Shown piece by piece: positions 45,801 through 54,198 of a stretch of 64,000 nt of DNA. The stretch is taken from the NCBI GenBank assembly GCA_964489705.1, contig CAZAZQ010000002.1, forward strand, positions 157,372 to 221,371. The letters are read 5' to 3'. How positions within the stretch are numbered: the stretch's first letter is position 1; the number at the start of each line of letters is the position of its first letter. Below the pieces are notes generated by a model that was not told the DNA's origin, did not search any database, and saw nothing but the letters and a program-made list of their open reading frames with translations. This DNA comes from CAZAZQ01 sp964489705. GTDB taxonomy: Bacteria > Zixibacteria > MSB-5A5 > GN15 > FEB-12. Made by a program: the position numbers and the translations under genes.

Positions 45801-47858
45801 TTATGAAAGCATATGGTCCTGCTGAACATAGTCGTGTATCTTCTTTACCGACCGATCGATAATTGAAAAATACTGGTCGAGGTTTCTCTCCGTCTGTAAA
45901 GTATGAGATTTGATTATTTCCATGGAACCGATAATGCTGGAGAGAGATGACTTTATCCGCCCTCGTATCATCGGGTCAGCCGGTACCGGCGAGGGGACGA
46001 TGTCTTCTTCGTGCCGCAAGGAGATTTTTTTCTTTTTCCCCAACGCCAACTGAATCGCCAACGCCAAGCCGGATGCGATGGAACGGACAAACAACACATC
46101 CGAAGGGGTATACTGGTAACGACTCCACCGGCGCTTCTCCGTCAGACTGATAACCGCCAATACCTGTCCTTGCACCGTCACCGGCACCAGCAAGGCGGAT
46201 TTCAGCCCGTCACACCCGATCTGCCGGGCTTCGGCTTCGGGTATTTTCTTGTCCGTTTTTTCCTGGTTAATCATCATCACCCGCCCGGTCTCCCGAACCA
46301 GAGTGTGGTATGGCATGAGCGAGAGAATCATATGTCCGTCGGGTGGAGTAAGTTTCTCCATCGGACGGATTGTCGTCAGCGCCCGGGACTGCAAAAAGCT
46401 TCCGTCATACTCGTAAGTGGAAATCCTCACCAGGGTGGTGCGCAGTTCTTTCATAAGCAGTTTCGCCGCCCGGTCGAAAAGATCCTGCAACTTGGTGGTG
46501 CGGGCGCATTCGGCAAGGAAAGTGGTAATGTGCTCCATCCGTTTGTCCATGAGGGTATGGACGTGTTGAGAAATCTCCCGGGCAAGAATTTGATTTAACA
46601 GCGGTGAGACATTTCGGATAAGCTCCACCTCACGAGCCGAATAACGGTTTGCCTGTTCGGAGGCAATAACGAGAGCTCCCCTCATACTCTCGCCATACCC
46701 CAATCGAAACGCCGCCACTGACTTCATTCCGCTTTTCAAAATCATCTTGTCGAGCGGCTCGTGAGTTTTTCCGTGAACGTCTTTAATCATTACGGGACGG
46801 TCGGCGGAGAGGATTCTCTCGAGGAAATTCGTCGAAGAGGCAATATCGATACCTTTTTCCTGGAGAAGGGTACCATCTTTGCCGATGGTAATCCGCTTGA
46901 CGTTTTTCTCGTCGTAGACCACGGTGAATATGAGCATATCAACCGGCACCATTGCCGCAATCCACTTGGCAACGCCGGGAATGACGTCGCGAAGCGGTTT
47001 ATGCCAATCCACCGCTTGCCGGAACGATTCCAGCCATTGGGTTTGTTTTTTCTGCATAGCATGCCGCCCATGCAGCTTTTCCAGCTCGATTTTCCGGGCG
47101 ATAATGCCGGCGGCGATCTTCAAATTGATGTAATCTTCTCTTTCCAACGGACTCTCTTCCGACTCCCACAGGAGGAACACCGCCAATACTTTCTCCTCCA
47201 CTACCACGGGAAGAACGAGATTCGGTTTGGTCATTCCTTCCGGGAGAGCGTGTATGACCGTGTCAGCCGGATTGAGGTTCGACGAGGTAAGCAGCTCCTT
47301 GAATTTCTTGTGAAACGCTATCTCCTCTAACTTGCTCTCCGGCATATCATCTTTGCCGTAGGTGGAAAGCAAGAACGGATTGGTGCGTCTGTAGGAACAG
47401 AGATACACCGCCGCCCGCTTCAAACGATACGCTTCCCCCATGTGTTGAAGGGCTTTGTTCAAAATAACCGGGGTGCGTCTTTCCACGCCGATGAGTTGCT
47501 CGATATGTTTGATAAAATTCAAGTGCTGTATTTGAAAATGCCTTCCTTGTTGTTCTTGTTTCGCTAGCGGCAACCACGTCGAGACCCCGCTGACCAGAAA
47601 AATCATTCCGGTAATGACGCCGATCCAGAAGCAGAGCTGATAAAAAGTTGGTTCGGAAAGAAACGGGACGGCTTGCAACATGCCGTTTGCCGCATAGAGT
47701 CTGGAAACCATAACCAGATTCAGAATAACCAACCCGGCTGAGATATTTCGGTAGCTGGTAACATCCCGACGCTTGAGCGGACTGCGAAATTTTCGAATCA
47801 AAACCAGTGCCGACAGAAAAAACAACGAGACAACCAGGTCAATTACCTGTATTTCCAT
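45801..47858 (-). CDS. Membrane-anchored triple-GAF protein with a histidine-less DHp-like C-terminus
   Basis: 685 residues from an ATG with AGGAGG 4 nt upstream. Longer in-frame starts lack a ribosome site and would cross a palindrome in the intergenic region. Three transmembrane helices occupy about 5-22, 40-57 and 73-93. Three GAF-like domains follow (about 110-255, 280-445 and 460-620; the last has SALLVPVTVQGQVLAVISL). Residues 635-685 (RGRIKSSLSSIIGSMEII ... IIDRSVKKIHDYV) align with a HisKA dimerisation helix hairpin (SHELRTPLTAIIGSMELL), with Gly at the phospho-acceptor His. No HATPase domain follows. Probably a sensor that works by pairing with another kinase. First gene of the cluster. 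Confidence 0.85.
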   Translation of the reverse strand: MEIQVIDLVVSLFFLSALVLIRKFRSPLKRRDVTSYRNISAGLVILNLVMVSRLYAANGMLQAVPFLSEPTFYQLCFWIGVITGMIFLVSGVSTWLPLAKQEQQGRHFQIQHLNFIKHIEQLIGVERRTPVILNKALQHMGEAYRLKRAAVYLCSYRRTNPFLLSTYGKDDMPESKLEEIAFHKKFKELLTSSNLNPADTVIHALPEGMTKPNLVLPVVVEEKVLAVFLLWESEESPLEREDYINLKIAAGIIARKIELEKLHGRHAMQKKQTQWLESFRQAVDWHKPLRDVIPGVAKWIAAMVPVDMLIFTVVYDEKNVKRITIGKDGTLLQEKGIDIASSTNFLERILSADRPVMIKDVHGKTHEPLDKMILKSGMKSVAAFRLGYGESMRGALVIASEQANRYSAREVELIRNVSPLLNQILAREISQHVHTLMDKRMEHITTFLAECARTTKLQDLFDRAAKLLMKELRTTLVRISTYEYDGSFLQSRALTTIRPMEKLTPPDGHMILSLMPYHTLVRETGRVMMINQEKTDKKIPEAEARQIGCDGLKSALLVPVTVQGQVLAVISLTEKRRWSRYQYTPSDVLFVRSIASGLALAIQLALGKKKKISLRHEEDIVPSPVPADPMIRGRIKSSLSSIIGSMEIIKSHTLQTERNLDQYFSIIDRSVKKIHDYVQQDHMLS

Positions 47859-47962
47859 ACATCCTCCTGCTTCGAACATGGGCTTTTTCTTCTCTTCTAT
47901 ACTTATCGACACGTGCTCTCTTCTGATTAGCCCGCCGGGAAGTATTGAAAGGCCCTCTTTTT

Positions 47963-47984
47963 GTATGGGGAACTCTCCCCATAC
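47963..47984. promoter_or_regulatory. Perfect palindrome, candidate activator binding site
   Basis: Two 9-nt arms GTATGGGGA/TCCCCATAC with a 4-nt centre. It lies in the divergent region, 85-106 bp upstream of a sigma-54 promoter, the usual place for an NtrC-type enhancer. It is also just outside the start of the GAF cluster, so it might serve both directions. Confidence 0.6.
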
Positions 47985-48068
47985 CCCTTTTGGCAAAAGG
48001 TAGAGTGTTACTTTAACATTCCGCCCGCAACGTACAATCCCTCAATAACTTTAGAATATTGCCCACCA

Positions 48069-48085
48069 TTGGCATTTTGCTTGCA
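48069..48085 (+). promoter_or_regulatory. Sigma-54 promoter
   Basis: TTGGCA and TTGCA are placed so that the GG and GC dinucleotides are 12 nt apart, matching the -24/-12 consensus TGGCAC-N5-TTGC. Transcription would start about 50 nt before the lipoprotein ATG at 48148. Confidence 0.75.
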
Positions 48086-48147
48086 TGAAGTGTTCGGTAA
48101 GAAATTGAACCGAAACAAACGCCCGTATTATTCGGGGGGAGGAGAGT

Positions 48148-48897
48148 ATGTACACGAAGAAATTGTTTTTAGGCACGCTCATCTGCTTGGTAATGTTGGG
48201 ATTGACGTGGATTGGATGTTCCAATGAACCCGACTCGACCATCCTTTATACCTCAGCGCCCGGTGTCGGCAGCGTCGCCCAGTTTTTCCCACTGACGACA
48301 GGCTACACCACGACGTACAATATCAACAACGGCGACGGTACCTCCGGCACCATGACGTTCAAAGTCGGCGGGAAAGATATTATCAACGGGAAATCCGTCA
48401 CGGAATGGATTTCCTACGGTGAGAACGGACTCGACACCTCCTGGTTTGAAATGACCGACAGCGCTCTGTACTACTACTCCTCACTTCGAAGCAACCCGGA
48501 GAAAATTCTCGAGCTTCCACTCACGCCGGGGAACACCTGGGCACGTTACAGCCAAAGTCAAAATGATACGTACGACAACGACTACAACGACATCATCACC
48601 GACTACCGCTACGACAAATTCAGTGATACCACCAAGGATAACGGCGGCACCGTCAGCAAGACCTTCCCCACCACCGGCGCCAACACCATGACGGTCGAGG
48701 GATGGGAGGAGATCACCCTCAGCAACGGCGACTTCTACAGCCGGGCAATTCGGGTCAGTAACAAAGGCGCCGCGGGAACCACCAATTATTACTGGTACGT
48801 AGCCGGAGTCGGTTTGGTGAAGTATGTCATTGGGGCAAGCGGTGAAGCGTACTCCCACGGGGACGTGGTCGGAGAGCTGGTGCTCTACGGATTTTAG
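48148..48897 (+). CDS. Lipoprotein of unknown function under sigma-54 control
   Basis: 249 residues. It has a type II signal peptide ending LTWIGC (lipobox, Cys24) followed by SNEPDS, so the mature protein should be an outer- or inner-membrane lipoprotein. The rest is predicted all-beta with strands such as GTMTFKVGG, VTEWISYG and YYWYVAGVGLVKYV, as in small lipoproteins with a repeat of the form 'condition-value-unit'. No family is recognised. Very strong ribosome site GGAGGAG. A sigma-54 promoter lies 63-79 bp upstream and a terminator follows the stop. Single-gene transcription unit. Confidence 0.85.
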   Translation: MYTKKLFLGTLICLVMLGLTWIGCSNEPDSTILYTSAPGVGSVAQFFPLTTGYTTTYNINNGDGTSGTMTFKVGGKDIINGKSVTEWISYGENGLDTSWFEMTDSALYYYSSLRSNPEKILELPLTPGNTWARYSQSQNDTYDNDYNDIITDYRYDKFSDTTKDNGGTVSKTFPTTGANTMTVEGWEEITLSNGDFYSRAIRVSNKGAAGTTNYYWYVAGVGLVKYVIGASGEAYSHGDVVGELVLYGF

Positions 48898-48932
48898 GAC
48901 CGAGGCTCCTTGTTGTGCATCCCCACCTCTGT

Positions 48933-48965
48933 GAAGCCGGGTTGAGACGCCCGGCTTCTTATTTT
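48933..48965. terminator. Bidirectional terminator between lipoprotein and RNase HIII genes
   Basis: 9-bp perfect stem GAAGCCGGG/CCCGGCTTC with an 8-nt loop, followed on the plus strand by TTATTTT. Serves the lipoprotein gene and probably the convergent rnhC. Confidence 0.85.
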
Positions 48966-49617
48966 AGAACCGTAAAGTCGGGTGCACGATGCGGTGGTAA
49001 TTTTTGAAGTGGGTTTTGGCAATTTCTCGTAAGGATAGATCAGGATAGGCTCGGACGATCTTTCTGCCCGCTTCGTCGGTTATCGCTCCCGCTCCGCGAG
49101 GCACCTCCATTTTCAAGCGAGCGGAAAGCTTTTGCATTTCCCGGAGAAAAGCGGCGCGGGCTAACATCGAGGCGGCGGCGACTTGGAGGATCTCTTCTCC
49201 GCGGACGATTTGCTCCAGTGGAAGAGTGACGCCTCTCCGCCGCAACTCCATTTCGATGAGCTCCGGTTTGCCGAACTTGTCGGAAATGGCTTTGTCGGCT
49301 TGATTCGCCGCCAGTACCCGCTCGATGGCTTCGGCATGTCCCTCGGCAAGCAGCTTGTTGAGGTTTTTTATCTTATCGTACCGGTTATTGTATTCTTCCG
49401 GGCTGATGATAACAACGGCGTGAGGGTACAATGCCCGCAGTCGTTCGTCGAGCGTCATCAGCTTGGCATTGGCGATAAGTTTTCCGTCCCGTACCCCAAG
49501 TTCAAGCAGTTTCTCACTTGCGTCCGCCGGAGCGAGAAATGCGGCAATGACCAGAGGACCGAAAAAGTCCCCCTTCCCCGCTTCATCAACGCCGATGATT
49601 CGACGTTCTTTCGGCAT
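48964..49617 (-). CDS. rnhC: Ribonuclease HIII-type RNase H (catalytic domain only)
   Basis: 217 residues. The start GVDEAGKGDFFGPLV is the RNase HIII form (HII has DEAGRGPLAGP). Other HIII features are AISDKFG (third acid), AAASMLARAAFLREM and VPRGAG. Typical RNase HIII is about 300 residues with an N-terminal TBP-like substrate-binding domain, which is absent here. It cuts the RNA strand of RNA/DNA hybrids. It starts 3 bp after efp, so they form a pair. Confidence 0.85.
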   Translation of the reverse strand: MPKERRIIGVDEAGKGDFFGPLVIAAFLAPADASEKLLELGVRDGKLIANAKLMTLDERLRALYPHAVVIISPEEYNNRYDKIKNLNKLLAEGHAEAIERVLAANQADKAISDKFGKPELIEMELRRRGVTLPLEQIVRGEEILQVAAASMLARAAFLREMQKLSARLKMEVPRGAGAITDEAGRKIVRAYPDLSLREIAKTHFKNYHRIVHPTLRF

Positions 49618-49620
49618 CGT

Positions 49621-50181
49621 CTAATTCGCCCGTTCCAGATACTCGCCGGTACGGGTATCCACTTTGACTTTATCCCCTTCTTTGACAAACGGCGGGACTT
49701 TCACCGTCAAGCCGGTTTGCAACTTGGCGGGTTTGGTGATATTCGTCACCGTATCCCCCCGAGCCGCCGGTTCGGTCTCGACCACTTCCAAGACCACCGA
49801 TGCCGGAAGGTCTACCGAGATGGCTTCGTTATCTAAAAAGACTACCTTGTATTCTTGATTTTCCAAAATATACCACTTGGCATCGCCGAGATTTTCCGAA
49901 GGGACGGAAATCTGCTCGAACGTCTGCGTGTCCATAAAAACCAGTTCGCCGGAATCCTCATACAAATACTGCATGGTTTTGAATTCCATGTCGGGCGCCT
50001 GGAAGGAATCGTTCGAGGAAAATACCTTTTCAATAACAGCACCGGTCTTGATATGTTTGAGTCTCGTACGAATATTTGCTTTTCCACGACCCATTTTGAA
50101 GTGCTGGAAGTCAACAATATAATACGGTTGGCCATCAACGATAATACGTAAGCCTTTTCGAAAGTCTGATGGTGTATACAT
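49621..50181 (-). CDS. efp: Elongation factor P
   Basis: 186 residues. KOW-like N-domain with FKMGRGKANIRTRLKH, then two OB domains ending PPFVKEGDKVKVDTRTGEYLER, the family signature. It relieves ribosome stalling at polyproline. The tip residue of the modification loop is Arg32 (GRG) in place of the Lys used for lysylation or deoxyhypusine-like changes, as in Thermus-type or EarP-type EF-P. No modification enzyme is seen in this window. Confidence 0.97.
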   Translation of the reverse strand: MYTPSDFRKGLRIIVDGQPYYIVDFQHFKMGRGKANIRTRLKHIKTGAVIEKVFSSNDSFQAPDMEFKTMQYLYEDSGELVFMDTQTFEQISVPSENLGDAKWYILENQEYKVVFLDNEAISVDLPASVVLEVVETEPAARGDTVTNITKPAKLQTGLTVKVPPFVKEGDKVKVDTRTGEYLERAN

Positions 50182-50258
50182 TATTACCTCCTGATTTTAT
50201 CGACCAAATATAATAAAATTCGGCATCTCCCCAAGTGAATTCTCATCACATGAAAAAA

Positions 50259-51149
50259 TTATTTCGCTTTTTTCCCGGTAAGACCGACCGAAAGACCGGA
50301 AAGGATTAAGGCAACGAAAATGAACAACCCACCCAAGGCGCGGTGGAGAATAAATGGCTCTTTCCCCCACGTCCAGGCAAACAAAGCGGCAAAGACCGGC
50401 TCGAAAGCAAAAATCAACGACACTCGCAACGGCGAAGTCAACTTCTGGGCAACCATCTGGATGACAAAAGCGGATAAGGTCGGGAACAACGCCAAAAAGA
50501 CGACAATCCCGCCGACTTCCATGCCTTTCACTTGAAACGGCAGCCGAAAGACCAAGGCGGTGAGCAACGCCATGACGCCGAGCAGTAAAAATTGCTGGCA
50601 GCTTATCAGGTACGGGTCTATCCCCGCCTTCATGTATTTGTCCGAATAGAGCAAGTGCAGCGCATACGCCATAGCGGTTAAAAGCGTCAGCATGTCCCCT
50701 ACGTTAATATCGACCAGCCCTCCCGTCAGAATCCACAAGCCAACCAACGCCACAGCGGAAGCGACCACTTCCATCAGCGACGGTTTCCGTTTGAAGATGA
50801 GTCGGAGGAACAATGGGACGAAGGCAACGAACAGTCCCGTAATAAAACCCGAATTGGATGCGGTGGTGTATTTCAAACCCAAGGTCTGCGGGATATACAA
50901 AAGCCACAACAAACCGGCAAGAAAAAGTGACCTTCCGATGCCGTCAAAGAAGCGCCGCTTCGATGCGAGCACATATATCAGCAAGACCCCTCCGGCTATA
51001 AGAAAGCGATACCCGACCATGACGACGGGGTCAATACCTGCAAGAGCCGCTTTGACGAGAACAAACGTTGCTCCCCAGATTGCCGCCGCATAGAACAAAC
51101 CGGCATCGGCAAGGAGAGCTTTTTGTTTTGGTGACAAGGAAGTGGTCAT
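50259..51149 (-). CDS. EamA/DMT-family transporter
   Basis: About 296 residues with ten predicted transmembrane helices in two EamA repeats (first contains AIWGATFVLVKAAL, second ends with FEPVFAALFAWTWGKEPFILHRALGGLFIFVALI). The ATG of MTTSLS is chosen over an upstream TTG at 51191. It is probably an exporter of a small metabolite or amino acid; substrate unknown. Same strand as efp/rnhC, with a 77-bp gap. Confidence 0.9.
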   Translation of the reverse strand: MTTSLSPKQKALLADAGLFYAAAIWGATFVLVKAALAGIDPVVMVGYRFLIAGGVLLIYVLASKRRFFDGIGRSLFLAGLLWLLYIPQTLGLKYTTASNSGFITGLFVAFVPLFLRLIFKRKPSLMEVVASAVALVGLWILTGGLVDINVGDMLTLLTAMAYALHLLYSDKYMKAGIDPYLISCQQFLLLGVMALLTALVFRLPFQVKGMEVGGIVVFLALFPTLSAFVIQMVAQKLTSPLRVSLIFAFEPVFAALFAWTWGKEPFILHRALGGLFIFVALILSGLSVGLTGKKAK

Positions 51150-51222
51150 AATATAAAAGCGCCGACATTGTCGGAAAATACGAAGCGACAAGGTCAGCGC
51201 TTATCGAAGGTCATCGTAAGTC

Positions 51223-51801
51223 TTATTTTGCCAATTCGGCGAGCTTGTCGAAGTCGATTTTCTCCGCTACCTTGGTCAATTCTTCCATCGTTACATGCTC
51301 ATTTCCCTGGAGAGAAACCAGCACCCGGTCGGAAATCAGCAGGACTATTTGGGTACTTTCAATTTCCCCCTTTTCTTTTTCCACAATCTGCCACCCTTTG
51401 TAATCCTTGAACGTCGTTGCTTTAATGCTTCCGTCTGGGGAATCGTATTCCATCATCATGGTAAACGGAGCAATCATCGCTTGGTTCAAGCCGGAATCCA
51501 TAATACTGATTTTGATCTCTTTTTCTTCCCCGTCTTTCAACTCCGCCGTATACTCCCGCTCTACGGATGAGTGACTGAATTCCTGTCCGGGACTGCTGGG
51601 ATCCGACATGGTGAACGTTCCGCCATCGACATCGCCTGCTTTCATGCCGGGAATTTCCTCCGGCAGAACTTTGGAAAGCTCTTTCCAGTCAATCGCTTTG
51701 ACCGCTTGAGGCTCGGCGTTTTCTTTCTCTCCGGCCAGACTCATCAACGGTATGCCAAGCGCCAAAACAATTGCTACACCAAGGAATAATTTTACTCTCA
51801 C
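51223..51801 (-). CDS. Exported protein of unknown function
   Basis: About 192 residues from a GTG with GAGG about 6 nt upstream; longer starts would cross the divergent helicase gene. Signal peptide about 1-24, cleaved near LAGEKEN. The mature protein has one mixed alpha/beta domain, with WKELSKVLPEEIPGMKAGDVDGG, YTAELKDGEEKEIKISIMDSG, YKGWQIVEKEKG and a C-terminal helix. Similar in plan to periplasmic proteins of the 'DUF' type with one conserved WKEL...P..P sequence, but I cannot name the family. Confidence 0.75.
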   Translation of the reverse strand: MRVKLFLGVAIVLALGIPLMSLAGEKENAEPQAVKAIDWKELSKVLPEEIPGMKAGDVDGGTFTMSDPSSPGQEFSHSSVEREYTAELKDGEEKEIKISIMDSGLNQAMIAPFTMMMEYDSPDGSIKATTFKDYKGWQIVEKEKGEIESTQIVLLISDRVLVSLQGNEHVTMEELTKVAEKIDFDKLAELAK

Positions 51802-51888
51802 AACGCACCTCACTCTGCTTAAAGGGTTAACCGTCATAGCCAAGGGTAGCGAACTCCCCTCTTTTTGGCAAGAAAAAAGGGAATCTCG

Positions 51889-51916
51889 TTGCCAAACGGC
51901 GATGCCGGTATATATT
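51889..51916 (+). promoter_or_regulatory. Promoter of the helicase gene, 9 nt before the start codon
   Basis: TTGCCA and TATATT are separated by 16 nt. The predicted transcription start is about 3 nt before the ATG, implying a leaderless or nearly leaderless mRNA. Confidence 0.55.
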
Positions 51917-51925
51917 CCTTCGAGT

Positions 51926-54100
51926 ATGAATCGCTTATTGGATGATTTGAACAAAGCCCAACTGGAAGCCGTCACCACCGTAAGCGGTCCGCTTTTGGTG
52001 ATTGCCGGTGCCGGTTCCGGGAAAACGCGGGTACTGACCCGCCGGGTGGCGTATATCCTGACCGAACGCCTTGCCGTCCCGTACCAAATTCTTGCGGTTA
52101 CTTTTACAAATAAAGCTGCCCAAGAAATGAAAGAACGGATAGCCGTCTTGTTGGGAACGGAACTTCACGATTTGCAGGTCTCGACTTTCCATTCTTTCTG
52201 CGCCCGTTTTCTCCGGCAGGAAGCGGAGGCTTTCGGTTACGAGAGGTCTTTTACCATTTTTGACACCGACGATTCTTTGACCCTGATGAAAAATTGCATT
52301 AAGGATTTGAAAATCTCGCCGGAACAGTTTTCCCCGAAATCTCAGTTGAGAAAAATTTCAATGGCAAAAAACAAGCTCGTCTCGGCGGAGAGTTTTGCCG
52401 CTGCCGCCAGCGGGTATTTTGAATCTATCACCGCCAAGATATATACTCTCTACCAACAACGACTGCGCGAGTGTAATGCGATGGACTTCGACGACCTGTT
52501 GTTCTACACCGTGAGTGTTCTTAAAGGAAACGAAGAGATTCGCGCCAGGTACCGGCACCGCTTCCAATACCTCATGGTCGATGAGTACCAGGATACGAAC
52601 CACGTACAATACCTGCTGTTGAAATATCTGACCGGCGAGCATCAAAACCTGTGCGTGGTCGGTGACGAAGACCAGTCGATTTACGGGTGGCGGGGTGCCG
52701 ATATTCGGAATATTCTGGAATTCGAGCGGGACTACCCCGGAGCAAAAATTATCAAGCTGGAACGAAATTACCGCTCGACGGACATCATTCTGAAAGCGGC
52801 GTCCGCCGTTATCGGGAACAATGAAGCACGCAAAAAGAAAGTGCTTTGGACCGACCAAACCGGCGGCGAAAAGATAAAGTGGTTCTTGGTAGACACTGCT
52901 GAAGACGAAGCGAAATACGTCATCGACGAGATAGAAAAGAACTCTTTCCCGCTAAACGAGATGGTCATTCTCTACCGTACCAACGCCCAGTCCCGTCCGT
53001 TTGAAGAGCAACTCCGACGGCGCGGTATCCCCTACCAAATCATCGGCGGCATTACCTTCTACCAGCGCAAAGAAATCAAAGACTTGATGGCGTACTTGAA
53101 GCTCATCGTCAACCCCAAGGACGATGTCTCTTTCGAAAGGATAATCAACTACCCGAAACGCAGTATCGGCAAAAAGACCCTCGAGGAAATAGCGATGCTG
53201 GCACACCGAGAGCGACTCTCATACTATGAAGTCATTCAACATGCCGACTCGTACCCGGAATTGTCGGGCAAACAAAAAAAACTGGCTCCTTTTGTTTCCC
53301 TTATCGAAAAATACCGTGGGCAAGCCGAAACCGTCCCGATTGACATTTTCACCCAATCACTGCTCCAAGACATCAACATGGTGGAAGACCTTTTAGCCGA
53401 GGATGCCATCATCGGACAGACCCGCATCGAGAATATCCAGTCGTTTGTCGAGGGGATGAAAGAATATGCGCAGAAAAACCCCGACGGAACGTTAGCGCAA
53501 TACCTTGCGGAAATTTCTCTGCTGACCGACATCGACAGCTACGAAGAAAGCGAAGAAAAAGTAACCTTGATGACCCTCCACTCCGCCAAGGGCTTGGAAT
53601 ATCACCTTGTCTTCATCGTCGGTTTGGAAGAGGGGCTTTTCCCCCTGCAGCGTTCTCTGACGGAGCCGCTGGAATTGGAAGAGGAGCGGCGTTTGTTCTA
53701 CGTCGGCGCCACCCGGGCGCGTAAAGTGCTCTACCTTACCTCCGCCGTCACCCGTCACCGCTTCGGGTACGTCTCGTCAACCCCCTCCCGCTTCATCAAA
53801 GAAATCCCCGCTGACTTGGTGGAAAAATTGGATTTGCGGACGACCCCTTCCTCCTTGTCCGGCACGCGCTCATCTTCCTCATTTTCCACCAAGAAAACAC
53901 AACCGGAAGGGATATACTACGAGTACGAGAGCGCTGAATCACTTCGGGCAGGACGTATCGTGCAGCATCCCACCTTCGGGCGGGGCCAGATACTTCGGAC
54001 GGAGGGTTCCGGCGAAAAGCTCATCGTCGAAATTTTGTTTTCCGGGTTGGGAACCAAGAAAATTATGGCAAAATACGGTCACTTGAAAGTTATCGGGTGA
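51926..54100 (+). CDS. UvrD/PcrA-type superfamily I DNA helicase
   Basis: 724 residues from the ATG of MNRLLDDLNKAQ, the normal N-terminus; the open frame extends upstream without sense. Motifs in order are Q-motif, Walker A GAGSGKTR, DEYQDTNHVQY (II), GDEDQSIYGWRGAD (III), NYRS (IV), TLHSAKGLEYHLVFIVGLEEG (V) and LFYVGATRA (VI). The C-terminus is a Tudor-like PcrA domain (HPTFGRGQIL). It unwinds DNA 3' to 5' in repair and can push backtracked RNA polymerase. No ribosome site, in line with the promoter being next to the ATG. Confidence 0.95.
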   Translation: MNRLLDDLNKAQLEAVTTVSGPLLVIAGAGSGKTRVLTRRVAYILTERLAVPYQILAVTFTNKAAQEMKERIAVLLGTELHDLQVSTFHSFCARFLRQEAEAFGYERSFTIFDTDDSLTLMKNCIKDLKISPEQFSPKSQLRKISMAKNKLVSAESFAAAASGYFESITAKIYTLYQQRLRECNAMDFDDLLFYTVSVLKGNEEIRARYRHRFQYLMVDEYQDTNHVQYLLLKYLTGEHQNLCVVGDEDQSIYGWRGADIRNILEFERDYPGAKIIKLERNYRSTDIILKAASAVIGNNEARKKKVLWTDQTGGEKIKWFLVDTAEDEAKYVIDEIEKNSFPLNEMVILYRTNAQSRPFEEQLRRRGIPYQIIGGITFYQRKEIKDLMAYLKLIVNPKDDVSFERIINYPKRSIGKKTLEEIAMLAHRERLSYYEVIQHADSYPELSGKQKKLAPFVSLIEKYRGQAETVPIDIFTQSLLQDINMVEDLLAEDAIIGQTRIENIQSFVEGMKEYAQKNPDGTLAQYLAEISLLTDIDSYEESEEKVTLMTLHSAKGLEYHLVFIVGLEEGLFPLQRSLTEPLELEEERRLFYVGATRARKVLYLTSAVTRHRFGYVSSTPSRFIKEIPADLVEKLDLRTTPSSLSGTRSSSSFSTKKTQPEGIYYEYESAESLRAGRIVQHPTFGRGQILRTEGSGEKLIVEILFSGLGTKKIMAKYGHLKVIG

Positions 54101-54127
54101 CCTTCCGTCGGCTGCCGAGATTTTCTT

Positions 54128-54151
54128 CCCCTTGAAAAAACAAGGGGCTTT
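54128..54151 (+). terminator. Terminator of the helicase gene
   Basis: 7-bp stem CCCCTTG/CAAGGGG with an A6 loop, followed by CTTTCGTT. The stem contains the -35 box of the next promoter. Confidence 0.75.
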
Positions 54152-54160
54152 CGTTATACT
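54132..54160 (+). promoter_or_regulatory. Promoter of the second oligoendopeptidase gene, overlapping a terminator
   Basis: TTGAAA and TATACT are separated by 17 nt. The -35 box is formed by the stem and loop of the helicase terminator. Confidence 0.65.
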
Positions 54161-54198
54161 TGAAAGTTAGCAAAAAATCGTTTTTCATGGAGTAAAAA

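Noticed and set aside
47986..48000. CCTTTTGGCAAAAGG palindrome beside the enhancer-like palindrome
   Set aside because: Short 6-bp arms with an odd centre, likely by chance in A/T-rich DNA; no T run for a terminator.
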